Source of the DNA: Lutraria lutraria | Lineage: Eukaryota > Mollusca > Bivalvia > Venerida > Mactridae | Direction of reading: 5' to 3' | NCBI GenBank assembly: GCA_964023205.1 | Contig: OZ026843.1 | Coordinates: forward strand, 10,025,093 to 10,089,092 | Length of the DNA: 64,000 nt | Shown: positions 11,659-23,645 of the stretch, one piece after another | How the letters are laid out: every line of letters starts with the position of its first letter | Numbering within the stretch: the first letter of the stretch is position 1 | Notes under the pieces: model-generated | The model's input: only the letters and a program-made list of their open reading frames with translations | Told to the model about the DNA's origin: nothing | Databases searched by the model: none | Made by a program: the position numbers and the translations under genes

Positions 11659-14600
11659 ATGGCGACAGTTAGTCATCTCGTATTGTCAGCGATCATAGGT
11701 AAAGTAAATGATACATTATTTATGATATAACGTGTTACTGTTCTCTATCAGTAAATCAAGTACCGTATATTTTTACACGTAATTATTACTTTATATTGCT
11801 CATAACACAGGCAAGCTTTAACTAGGTTTTAACCAGTTAAGAATACTTCAGTTCTATTTCCATTAGCCTCTATAAGTAGTTATTGCTGATATATATTGGC
11901 ACAGTGTGTATTAAACATGAACAAAAAGGATTCTTTCTTGAGGTATAGGGGTCGCAGTCGTGGTCGCTGGACTTGTAACTCGGCTATCCCTTTATTGGAA
12001 AATTGGCAAAATATGTCGATTTCCATCCATATATGGAGAAGTTACTGTATGATACCAGCTCCTTGTGGAATTTTAAGTTCATGTAGTTGAGTGAACCGAC
12101 AGCCCTATATAACGAGATGGCGTTGAATTAACTGAAACAGACTAAAAAACATAATAGCATGATGCTGCATACTGCTGACACACAGAAATCAGCGTATCAG
12201 CGTATAAGACATACGTTGATGCAATATATTCATGTTTTAACATTTTTTTAAACATTTCTGTACCTTTACAAAACCTAAATCTTACAAAATCTTGATACAA
12301 AAAACAAATCATATACAACAGTACTTTGAAGTGTTGTTGTATGTTTACAATAATGTTGTTATGTCAACAACCAACAGTGAACTTTAGTAAGTGATTGATA
12401 TAACAGTGTATACTTTTCAATCTAAAAGCTTCTTGAATGATTATCATCCTGATGTTCTCATAGGATATATCTTAATATCCTATAATGTATTAATGTCAAT
12501 TTGATGTTCTAACATACTAGACAAAGCTAGGGTGCGGAGCGTGTCACATTGCTTTAATGGAGGAGGTGGGGTGCTTTAACAATGTCATTGTAAAACTTAG
12601 ACCTGTTTTAAAGTCATACTTAAGTTGACTTGGGACATTAATAATTTGTGGAGTAGGAGGATTTGTGATAACCAACCATGCATGTTGTATAAGTGAATAT
12701 AATGAACTTCATTAAAGAGTCCATCTTAATCAATACTGTACGTCAGTGTTGTACTTGAAAGAGCTACATCCTCATCTCTAGAGAATTCATCCAATACTTC
12801 AATAATGACTTCTGATCATCAAAGGCCAATTGTTCCATCTCACTTAACGGTTAAGTTCATGAGCGTGTATGTTTGCTTTTCTGGTTGAATACACTGTTTG
12901 AATTTTATATAAATACGACTTCAAGACTTACTTCAACGCATGAACTAACTTAGGTAATCGATGCTTCCGTCTTATGTTTTACAGTAAAAAACAGATGTCA
13001 AACAAACTAGGAAATTATTGGTCTATCTTTTTACCAACCTGGGATTTGTTTTCTTTCAAGACGATTAAATGCCTATATTGTTAATAGGACGACTGTGCTT
13101 CCATTACATTGTCATGACTGTAACCCCTCTTCCATAAAACCGAAAGACTTCTCAATATGAATTGGGATGGAGGGATTTAGTTCTTGTTTTATTTTATAGA
13201 CATTACACAGATATCGATAAGTTTATTTAATTTAATCATTGAAATGACATTATTGTTGTTACATATGTTACCTGGTTGGCACGTACATCGATCATTATAT
13301 CATTGTTTTGAATTCAACACTACCTACTACGTCGAAATTATCGTCCAGCCTGATCTTCCCTTTGTCGGCAAAATGTGATACTGTCATTTCTTTATTAAAA
13401 CACTAGTGTACCAAACCTGTATTCTTTAATAACAGAGCAAGTTGGCCGATTTATTTAAACATTAGTGTACCAAGCCTATCTTCTGAAATAACAGAGCAAA
13501 TTGGCCGATTTATTAAAACACTAGTGTACCAAACCTATCTTCTGAAATAACAGAGCAAGTTGGCCGATTTATTAAAACTCTAGTGTACCAAGCCTATCTT
13601 CTGAAATAACAGAGCAAGTTGGCCGATTTATTAAAACACTAGTGTACCAAACCTATCTTTTGAAATAACAGAGCAAGTTGGCCGATTTATTTAAACATTA
13701 GTGTACCAAGCCTATCTTCTGAAATAACAGAGCAAGTTGGCCGATTTATTAAAACACTAGTGTACCAAATCTATCTTCTGAAATAACAGAGCAAGTTGGC
13801 CGATTTATTAAAACACTAGTGTACCAAATCTATCTTCTGAAATAACAGAGCAGGTTGGCCGATTTATTTAAACATTAGTGTACAAAATCTATCTTCTGAA
13901 ATAACAGAGCAAGTTGGCCGATTTATTTAAACATCAGTGTACCAAGCCTATCTTCTGAAATAACAGAGCAAGTTGGCCGATTTATTAAAACTCTAGTGTA
14001 CCAAATCTATCTTCTGAAATAACAGAGCAAGTTGGCCGATTTATTTAAACATTAGTGTACCAAGCCTATCTTCTGAAATAACAGAACAGGTTGGCCGATT
14101 TATTTAAACATTAGTGTACCAAATCTATCTTCTGAAATAACAGAGCAAGTTGGCCGATTTATTTAAACATTAGTGTATCAAGCCTATCTTCTGAAATAAC
14201 AGAGCAAGTTGGCCGATGTTTTAAAACACTAGTGTACCAAATCTATCTTCTGAAATAACAGAGCAGGTTGGCCGATTTATTTAAACATTAGTGTACCAAA
14301 TCTATCTTCTGAAATAACAGAGCAAGTTGGCCGATTTATTTAAACTCTAGTGTACCAAGCCTATCTTCTGAAATAACAGTGCAGGTTGGCCGATTTATTA
14401 AAACACTAGTGTACCAAATCTATCTTCTGAAATAACACAGCAGGTTGGCCGATTTATTAAAACTCTAGTGTACCAAATCTATCTTTTGAAATAACAGAGC
14501 AGGTTGGCCGATTTATTTAAACATTAGTGTACCAAGCCTATCTTCTGAAATAACAGAGCAAGTTGGCCGATTTATTAAAACACTAGTGTACCAAATCTAT

Positions 14601-17600
14601 CTTCTGAAATAACAGAGCAGGTTGGCCGATTTATTTAAACATTAGTGTACCAAATCTATCTTCTGAAATAACAGAGCAAGTTGGCCGATTTATTTAAACA
14701 TTAGTGTACCAAGCCTATCTTCTGAAATAACAGAGCAAGTTGGCCGATTTATTAAAACACTAGTGTACCAAATCTATCTTCTGAAATAACAGAGCAAGTT
14801 GGCCGATTTATTAAAACACTAGTGTACCAAATCTATCTTCTGAAATAACAGAGCAGGTTGGCCGATTTATTTAAACATTATTGTACAAAATCTATCTTCT
14901 GAAATAACAGAGCAAGTTGGCCGATTTATTTAAACATCAGTGTACCAAGCCTATCTTCTGAAATAACAGAGCAAGTTGGCCGATTTATTAAAACTCTAGT
15001 GTACCAAACCTATCTTCTGAAATAACAGAGCAAGTTGGCCGATTTATTTAAACATTAGTGTACCAAGCCTATCTTCTGAAATAACAGAACAGGTTGGCCG
15101 ATTTATTTAAACATTAGTGTACCAAATCTATCTTCTGAAATAACAGAGCAAGTTGGCCGATTTATTTAAACATTAGTGTATCAAGCCTGTCTTCTGAAAT
15201 AACAGAGCAAGTTGGCCGATGTTTTAAAACACTAGTGTACCAAATCTATCTTCTGAAATAACAGAGCAGGTTGGCCGATTTATTTAAACATTAGTGTACC
15301 AAATCTATCTTCTGAAATAACAGAGCAAGTTGGCCGATTTATTTAAACTCTAGTGTACCAAGCCTATCTTCTGAAATAACAGTGCAGGTTGGCCGATTTA
15401 TTAAAACACTAGTGTACCAAGCCTATCTTCTGAAATAACAGAGCAAGTTGGCCGATTTATTAAAACACTAGTGTACCAAATCTATCTTCTGAAATAACAG
15501 AGCAGGTTGGCCGATTTATTTAAACATTAGTGTACCAAATCTATCTTCTGAAATAACAGAGCAAGTTGGCCGATTTATTTAAACATTAGTGTACCAAGCC
15601 TATCTTCTGAAATAACAGAGCAGGTTGGCCGATTTATTAAAACACTAGTGTACAAAATCTATCTTCTGAAATAACAGAGCAGGTTGGCCGATTTATAAAA
15701 AGATTAAACCACGAAATCAAACATGGTCAATTACCATCAAAATACACAACAGAATCACGAAATGTATTAAGGAGAAAAGTCAGTTTATTGAAAGTTCTCC
15801 ACTTTTTGGTGTAACATGATTACTGATTGTAAAGTCATTTGACACTGATTATAATATCTGCCTACACAACTAAAATGGCGCAATTGAACAAATGCAAAGT
15901 CAACAAGATTCCTGTTTTTAATCGTTATATAACTTCTATGGTGTACTTTTAGAATTAATAGAACAAAGGTTTTTGTCTTTCGCATGAAAATGCGTAGTTT
16001 AATCACATGCTTCAAGTTTGTTAAGGAATGATTGCAGATTTTCTTCCGTCTGAGAATAAAAATGACATCTCCATGTAGATGAACCTGTGCAAGATAAACA
16101 TGTCTCATGTGCCCATTTGATGAGCGTTTTTAAAAGGCGAATTTCCGGAATAATAAACAGACGCATTTAGTTCATTAATCAACAAATCATAATGTACATT
16201 AATTTTTCATGTCCCTACACGTTGTCAAATGATTTACATAAAGAATAATATAGGGATGGTATCTTGTTAGATAATGAAGTCTATATAAAGTCATTATATA
16301 CATACAATGTACATGTGACTGGTGTGAATACAGAAATTGCACACCTTGATAACAACATAAACCAAAAAACACCACCATCGTCATTACGATAACACTATCA
16401 TGCCTGGATAGAATGTTCAAGTGGAAAGGCAGTTCTTAAATTGACGATGCCTGAAAAGAAGTGTTTATGCTAACCTTATGACATCTTCAGAATCGTTGCT
16501 TTATCTTCATAAATAGACTCCTTTGCAGCATCTACGTAATTGTCAAATAAAATACTGTATTTTCATTTATTTTCGTTGGGCTCAATTTTCGTGGTTTTTA
16601 CTAAAATGGCTATTTCGTGGGGACATATATTCGTGGATTTTGATTTTTGAAAGAAAAATACCTCACTTCTGCATTTAAATTCGTGGGGATTTGATTTCGT
16701 GGATGAGCAGACCCACGAAATCCACGAAATTAAATCCCCAACGAAAATTAATGATTCCACAGTAGTTTATTAGCGATAAACAGATCTTCAACCTCTGACA
16801 CATTTATACAATATAGTCTACAGTACTGGACAATAGTAAATTTATAAATATAACGTAGCATGACAATGTCTATGAACTATACGTAGTAACATCATATTAC
16901 GTACATTCATATAATCAGTCTAATCTTATCTCTTCAAAGGTGTTCTGATTGGTCAAACTACAGCTGCTGGCGTCTGCAAAGATTTGGATACAAATGGATG
17001 TCAATTATTCATCAAGTCACAAGCTAATTTCTGCACAGTTTCTCCCCTCGCAACATCAACGTGCCCTCGATCATGTAACTTGTGTCGTGAGTGGATTTTT
17101 CATACACTTTTTAAATAAAGTTTAAATATACACCCAGTACGGCCAACATACATACCATTTCATTATAACATCACCATATGGAACGCCTTAACTGTCTTAT
17201 ATTACCAAACAGTTCGATATAATGTCAATATCGCTGAACATAAATGCATGCGACCACTATATAATGGCAAAATCTTTATATATAAATATAAAAATCAATA
17301 TACAATGGCAAAACATTAATATATAAAGATATAACTTCTTTATATGTAGATAAAACATTTATATATAAAGGCATAACTTCTTTATATGTAGATAAAACAT
17401 TTATATATAAAGGCATAACTACTTTATATATAGATAAAACATTTATATATAAAGGCATAATTTCTTTATATGTAGATAAAACATTTATATATAAAGGCAT
17501 AATTTCTTTATATGTAGATAAAACATTTATATATAAAGGCATAACTTCTTTATATATAGATAAAACATTAATATATAAAGGCATAACTTCTTTATATATA

Positions 17601-20600
17601 GATAAAACATTAATATATAAAGGCATAATTTCTTTATATGTAGATAAAACATAAATAATTATATAAAGGCATAATTTCTTTATATCTAGATAAAACATTA
17701 ATATATAAAGGCATAACTTCTTTATATATAGATAAAACATTAATATATAAAGGCATAATTTCTTTATATGTAGATAAACATTAATATATAAAGGCATAAC
17801 TTCTTTATATATAGATAAAACATTAATATATAAAGGCATAACTTCTTTATATATAGATAAAACATTAATATATAAAGGCATAATTTCTTTATATGTAGAT
17901 AAAACATAAATAATTATATAAAGGCATAATTTCTTTATATCTAGATAAAACATTAATATATAAAGGCATAACTTCTTTATATATAGATAAAACATTAATA
18001 TATAAAGGCATAATTTCTTTATATGTAGATAAACATTAATATATAAAGGCATAGCTTCATTATATAACCTGCCGCCCAAATGTCACGGTGCGCACATCAA
18101 TTTATTTACATCGTGAATTTTAGCCTTCACTTTATATAATGAAGAAAGCACTTTATATAATATGAAGTTATGCCTTTATATATCAATGTTTTACCTTTAT
18201 ATAAGGAAGTTATGCCTTTATATATTAATGTTTTATCTTTATGTAATGAAGTTATGCCTTTATATATTAATGTTTTACCTACATATAAAGAAGTTATGCC
18301 ATTATATATAAATGTTTTACCTTTATATAATGAAGTTATGCCTTTATATATTAATGTTTTACCTTTATATAAAGAAGTTATGCCTTTATATATTTATGTT
18401 TTATCTACATGTAAGGAAGTTATGCCTTTATATATTAATGTTTTATCTTTATATAAGGAAGTTATGCCTTTATGTATTAATGTTTTACCTTTATATAATG
18501 AAGTTATGCCTTTATATATTAATGTTTTATCTTTATATAATGAAGTTATGCCTTTATATATTTATTTTTACCTTTATATAAGAAAGTTATGCCTTTATAT
18601 ATTAATGTTTTGCCATTGTATATTGATTTTTATATTTATATATAGAGATTTTGCCATTATATAGTGGTCGCATGCATTTATGTTCAGCGATATTGACATT
18701 ATATCGAACTGTTTGGTAATATAAGACAGTTAAGGCGTTCCATATCACCATGTTAGTAGTAACAACAATCATCCTCATTGATAATGTTGAGTTATAATTT
18801 AAAGTCGATTTTGATGTGTGTGTGTCAGGAATCACCTTTCTGTATCATCGTATTGAAAAGACGTCCGTCGACCTAATAACGACACAGAAAATAGTACTAC
18901 GTGTTATATACATAAAACATTGCAGTCTTTGTAGTTTTGTCTGTATCAATTATGTGACTATTGTGACATAAATTTTATTTTTCTTTTGCTAGCTCTCACG
19001 TGCTATCACTGTCCGCTGACACCTGTCAACGGTAAAGTCAGCTGTTCAACAACCAAACATTGCGCCACAGATGAGGTATAAATAAGGTTGCCTAAATAAG
19101 GATACGCGTAAAGATCCGGGCCACAAAGAGCACATTTTAAGTACATTTAAACCCCTGAACAAGGGCGACCTAAATGTGACATTCAATGACAGGTTATCTT
19201 TATTCAGAGGTCACCGCAAATTTCGAATGTTCACTGAGTGATGTTTTTTAAAAGCATGACCTTTATTCACAGGATATCTTTTATTCGTTGGTGACTGCAC
19301 ACATGCTTGACCATTTTATAGACTACTTATAAACCTCATAGATAAAAGTCTTGCACTAAAGTTACATTTCTTGCTCTTCTTCTGCTGTAACTTTCATTGT
19401 TAAGAGATCATTAATGAGTGTACATATTTTCAGCTATGCATGATAAACACATTGTTTGCCAGCGATGGTCATGTCGAGCGCATTCTTTCTTGCATCGGCA
19501 AAGAGGTGAGTCAAACAATTCACTATTTTACATGTATATTGATAAAAAATAAAAATTGACGACACGGACAAACAAGAATAAAATGATACCCAATTTGCAC
19601 CTACAGTATATACATGAAAATATTATAAGAATCCTAGTTTTAACAAGTTTCATAATTGATGTCATGTCCTAATATCAATGTTATTAATTTAGCTGTGTAC
19701 ACATGTTATGCTTTTAATTTGAGAATACAAGTAATAGAAATGTAACATTATTCGTTGAATTGCCACATAATTATGTTTCTTTTCTGTATTGTATGTTAAT
19801 ACATGCACATTAGCCACATTGTATTTATTACATATTGCAAGTTACTATATTTGTCTGTAAACAAACTTTGAACTTTATCGTATTTATTAATCTTGGGAAT
19901 CACATTGGTGCTTCGTATGTACATGTTTACGTTAACATAAATAATTATACGGCCACCTTGTACGGTGATATGTTGTATTACATGTGCATGAGCCGGTGGC
20001 CTGGATACTTGATAAACGAAAATGAAGTGAAACCATTTACGTATTCGAAATCTTTGTATCCATTGTATTCTTGTTGATTTGTAACCAATAGCAACAACTT
20101 GACGCATTGACACTATATTGTGTTTTCTTATGAAGAAGTGACTGACACTTAATTGACGTTTATTGATACTGACACTTCTACAAAATGTCATGTACAGACG
20201 TAATCTATAAATTGGCACGCAAGTAAATGTCCATCCATTTTGTAGGCATGTAGCACATACGTTGATCATGTAGTCATTGACAGTGTGGTTCCGTGAGGGT
20301 GATATCACAATTTATCAACCCTTTTTATGTTTTTTAGCGTTGTAATGGAGGCGGGTTTGGATTTGACCCTCTGATTGGCAAACGACACGAATCACGTGAC
20401 ATAAGGCTACACTGCTGTGACACAGATTTATGTAACGTTCCAAATTTTGCTCCACAGACAACAAAATCACCACCAGCCACCATACCAGCAATTCACAGTA
20501 ATGTATTAATGTGCCATTAATCCATAATAACGTGTAGCCGCAAAATCAATTAATAGTAATGCATTAATGTACCATTAATCCATAATAACGTCAATAATAA

Positions 20601-23600
20601 ACAGTTATTGACTAGTGAGCCATTAAATATGATATGATATTCACCGGCAGAATGTCATATTGACTGAGGCGTAGTAATGCATTACGTTACAATGTATTTA
20701 CTAATTTACTAAACTTTAATTCGTTTTTTATGTGTTGTATTTTTTGGAAGGAGGATTGAAGAAAAAATTTGTAAACACGAAAATATACATTTTATGTTAC
20801 CATATTAATCATCATGTTTTGTATCATGTCAACATTGTCAATGAGTTAAGTCAGTCATTTTTTTCCATCATGTAAGGTCAGAATAAGTTCCAAGAAAACG
20901 TCATTCTGTCATCCCGTTATGTGATTTAGCGCGTACAATTAATAATTGGTCTCTAATTCATGTTTAAAGTACGCTGTTTTAATAAGCACGAATTCTGACA
21001 GAGCAAATTCCGATTCTAAGTAGACGGCAGATTTAAACAAAGGTTATTGGATGTAATTTATGAAATAAATTTTATAAACGGAAGTTTCAAACAAATGCAT
21101 TGAACACATTTTACACAGTCCAAACTGATAGCATCATCAGCATAAACAATGTTAATTTGTGTCTATTCTAACGAATAATGACCCGAAAGGACTGATATGT
21201 AAACCTGTTGCAATCATACAATGTACATTGATTGGCTATATATTGTTCGATCCAAAGGTTTGAATATGAATCGCTTTATATTCGTACATGGTTATGAAAA
21301 TATTGTAATTGGTAAGTCACTTGTGACTACAAATCCATTCGAGTCAACCCGTGTTTGAAGAAAGCGCGTCCATTCCAATAAATGAGTATCTACTGTATCA
21401 ATACAATAGTAAAATCAACAAAACAGAAATTGATCTTGGTAAAGTGTTTTTCACGATACAGTGCAACCTCTTCAGAGGAGCCCTGTTTTGAGCAACAACC
21501 TCTCAACAACAACATAATTTTGCTTCTCACACACGATGTTGCTTTGGAGAGGTTGTACTGTATATTATGTTTGTAATTTGCGAAGGATAGCTCATGTATT
21601 TAACATCAAAGTCTCTAAATTTGAAGTACATGTAATGTAAGTTATATCATAGTATAAACTTACTTCCTCTATGGTTACTGACTGTAAAAAACGTATATTG
21701 TTACAGGTTGTCATAAGGATATCGTGTTTGTTGTTGATGAATCTGGAAGTGTTGGTTACCTTGGTTTCAAACAAGTCATCAAATTCATAACTGATATTGT
21801 TACCAGTTTGGATATTGGTACCCATAGTGACCAGGTATGATATATGTGTATAATTATATGATCAGGTATAATACATGAACATGTATATGACTATATAACA
21901 AGATATGATACATGGACCAGGTATGATACATGTATATAACTATATAACTAGGTATGATGCATGTATATAACTATATAACTAGGTATGATGCATGTATATA
22001 ACTATATAACTAGGTATGATGCATGTATATAACTATATAACTGCTGTTAAAACACCCATAAATGACACTTAGTAGCTGATATACATATACAAATGTACTA
22101 TTTAAGTTATCAAGTTGTTGAACAGTTTTATAACCTTCCATTTTTATTAAATCAGTAAATGCTCTGTTGTAATGTTTTATACCATATACGTATATACAAA
22201 TGTAGTACATGTATATTATAATAATGAATATATACACGCATAGTAATTTGAATATGAGTCATGACGCACAACAGTTTCGCATAACAAAAACATACAGCAC
22301 AATTGGTCAATAAACCGAAAAATACAAACAAAAGATTGGAATGAAATATCGTTAATAATTTAATAGATTTATTGATAAAAGTGACAATATGAGAACAAGT
22401 ATAAAATAGCTTTATCTTCTTAGTTACTTAGTGTTACATATGGTCTACATAGATTAATTGTACAGTAATATGTCAGTTAACAAATCGATCACATTGTATT
22501 TCATCTTAATTATGACTTCAGTTATCTCTACTGTTATTTGATAATGGACCTCATCTTCAATGGTACTTACATGACTATACATCAAAAGCTAACCTTTTGA
22601 ATGCTCTAACGTATGTACCTTACCACAACGGAAGTACGCAGACAGACAAAGCGTTACAATATGTTCGTGAAAACATTCTACAGGCAAGTCTTGTTATTTT
22701 CTGCTTCTTGATTTATAGCACGGTACATTTCTACTAGTACATAGAACCACCTAAGTCCTTTAAGTGAATCCGTTTACATAGAATGTGACAAAGATAAACA
22801 TTGTGATTTGATTATTTTAGATGCACTATACACAGCCGTGGTAATATCGTCGTATGTTTTATAATTATAGTAGTGACACGTATTGCCTACATATATAATC
22901 ATGGGGGGGTAGTACATTGTTGGGATGGTATAGGATGATGAACTCACATAATTATACATGATAAATGCGTATTTGATCCGTGAGATCATTTTAGGTCTAA
23001 GTTGATCATTTTACACCATCTCCTTAACGTACGTACGTAACCTACTAGCCCCCAATGCATGTAACACATTCATCGTATCGTTAGGCAATACGTGTTAAAC
23101 TGAATAGTAAATTCTGCTAGAAATACTATTTTCATGGTAATTAATGTTGCGTAAATAGAGAATCTTTTTTAATGTCGAGTTCTTTGAATGTTGACATTTA
23201 CCATTCTTTTCATCAGTTTTGTCACAAATCACAAATACCACAAAAAAAAAGAAGGCATGAAATATGATACTCCATGAATTTGCTTACCGTTCTGTCAGTA
23301 CGACTGATTCGTTACCTCCAACACGAAGCTGTATCAAGCAAATTCTTCAATACAATTGTTCAAATATTGAGTTTTTCGTAATTACAGTTTCCAAATGGTG
23401 ATAGACCAAGTGCTGACAACGTAGTTGTGGTTATAACGGACGGACGATCTAATAACCATCAAGCTACTTTAACAGAAGCTCAGAAGCTTCGCGCACAAGG
23501 TGTGGAAATAATAGCTATGGGTGTTGGCAGTGCAGTCAATACAGAGTTAACTGATATCGCAGGATCGGTTGACCAGGCAGTGAAAGTATTGGCTTACGAT

Positions 23601-23645
23601 CATTTACCACAAGCTGAATCAAAACTACTCTCAATGATTTGTTAA
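11659..23645 (+). CDS. Secreted ShKT - Ly6/uPAR (LU) - vWA domain protein, 8 exons, 349 aa
   Basis: The exons are 11659-11698, 16940-17086, 18993-19075, 19434-19505, 20338-20497, 21707-21834, 22522-22683 and 23388-23645, with every phase consistent. Residues 1-22 form a signal peptide split between exons 1 and 2. Residues 26-62 form an ShKT domain with six cysteines at ShKT spacing (C26, C34, C45, C55, C59, C62). Residues 66-147 form an LU three-finger domain with ten cysteines, from LTCYHC to the hallmark CCDTDLCN. A Thr/Pro linker follows. Residues 169-349 form a vWA domain with MIDAS motif DESGS (D178, S180, S182), T249 and Asp282 in ITDG; C169 and C349 bracket it and probably pair. With an intact MIDAS it should bind a metal-dependent extracellular ligand. 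No membrane anchor is present, so it is probably secreted. Intron 7 uses a GC donor. The target is unknown; a matrix, byssal or immune role is inference. Confidence 0.88.
13392..15693 (+). repeat. 59-bp satellite array, about 39 units
   Basis: This head-to-tail array has a period of exactly 59 bp, with the landmark 'gttggccgat' recurring throughout. Units fall into variants by 'aaaacactag' or 'taaacattag', by 'aaacc', 'aagcc' or 'aaatc', and by 'gcaag' or 'gcagg'. Units of the first variant contain the perfect palindrome ACACTAGTGT. Twelve consecutive units (13687-14394) recur in the same variant order at 14690-15397, an offset of 1003 bp or 17 units. The whole array lies in intron 1 of the ShKT-LU-vWA gene. 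The first unit is diverged and the last is cut off. Confidence 0.95.
16555..16762. mobile_element. Hairpin MITE with TA target duplication (copy 1)
   Basis: The terminal inverted repeats run CTGTattttcatttattttc inward on the left, with the reverse of 'aaaattaatgattccACAG' on the right. TA flanks both sides. The interior repeats 'cgtgga' and 'cgtggggat' in both orientations. A second, more degraded copy lies at 36552-36735. A TA duplication suggests Tc1/mariner mobilisation. It lies in intron 1 of the ShKT-LU-vWA gene. Confidence 0.75.
17170..17177 (+). repeat. Left 8-bp target-site duplication of the fold-back element
   Basis: ATCACCAT lies immediately outside the left inverted terminus and is repeated exactly at 18744-18751. 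Confidence 0.85.
17178..18743. mobile_element. Non-autonomous fold-back DNA transposon with inverted minisatellite arms
   Basis: The 1566-bp element starts ATGGAACGCCTT and ends in its reverse complement. The outer inverted repeats (17178 to about 17330 and about 18590-18743) are nearly identical over roughly 150 bp. Inside each arm is an array of 42-bp units (about 17-18 on the left, 10-11 on the right) in opposite orientation, around a short unique centre near 18067-18165. An exact 8-bp duplication flanks it. There is no transposase, so it depends on another element. Eight-base duplications occur in hAT and P-type elements; the superfamily is undetermined. It sits in intron 2 of the ShKT-LU-vWA gene, 91 bp after exon 2. 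Long frames inside it are by-products of a 14-codon unit, not genes. Confidence 0.9.
18744..18751 (+). repeat. Right 8-bp target-site duplication of the fold-back element
   Basis: An exact second copy of ATCACCAT directly abuts the right terminus. Confidence 0.85.
20496..20600 (+). repeat. Duplicated 5' end of intron 5
   Basis: The block 'agtaatgtattaatgt...ccataataacgt', starting at the splice donor of exon 5 (20498), recurs 59 bp later beginning 'agtaatgcattaatgt'. The donor-like GTAATG is therefore present twice. Confidence 0.7.
20600..20670. mobile_element. Half of a hairpin element (family Z)
   Basis: This matches one arm of the hairpin at 50006-50114: 'ttgactagtgagccatt' followed by 'gatattcaccggcagaatg'. 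The second arm is absent here. Confidence 0.55.
21459..21560. mobile_element. Short hairpin MITE, family D, in intron 5
   Basis: The termini are CAGTGCAACCTCT and AGAGGTTGTACTG with TA on both sides. The 102-bp copy is shorter than the relatives at 59930-60102 and 63309-63484. TA duplications suggest Tc1/mariner mobilisation. Confidence 0.7.
21835..22035 (+). repeat. 31-bp minisatellite starting at a splice donor
   Basis: The final units, 'taggtatgatgcatgtatata' plus 'actatataac', repeat with a 31-bp period. Earlier units are more diverged. The first unit coincides with the donor of exon 6 (CAG at 21832-21834, then GTATGAT). Later units carry copies of 'caggtatga' at about 21863 and 21916. 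Confidence 0.8.

Noticed and set aside
13392..15693. CRISPR-like regular repeat array
   Set aside because: The units are contiguous 59-mers with no unique spacers, inside a eukaryotic intron, so this is a satellite.
16563..16760. Minus-strand frame of 65 codons, with a similar one at 36560-36754
   Set aside because: Both are translations of two copies of the same TA-flanked MITE.
17276..18079. Open frame of 267 codons (-) with a repeated MPLYINVLS-type peptide
   Set aside because: It is the translation of a 42-bp minisatellite inside the fold-back transposon. The period is a multiple of three, so the frame stays open by arithmetic.
18170..18664. Open frames of 164 and 89 codons (+)
   Set aside because: They are the mirror-image array of the same transposon, in two frames. 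There is no start context, splice support or domain.
19796..20308. 170-codon minus-strand open frame
   Set aside because: It lies in an intron and overlaps no domain. It has a biased composition and no acceptor or donor pairing that would make an exon.
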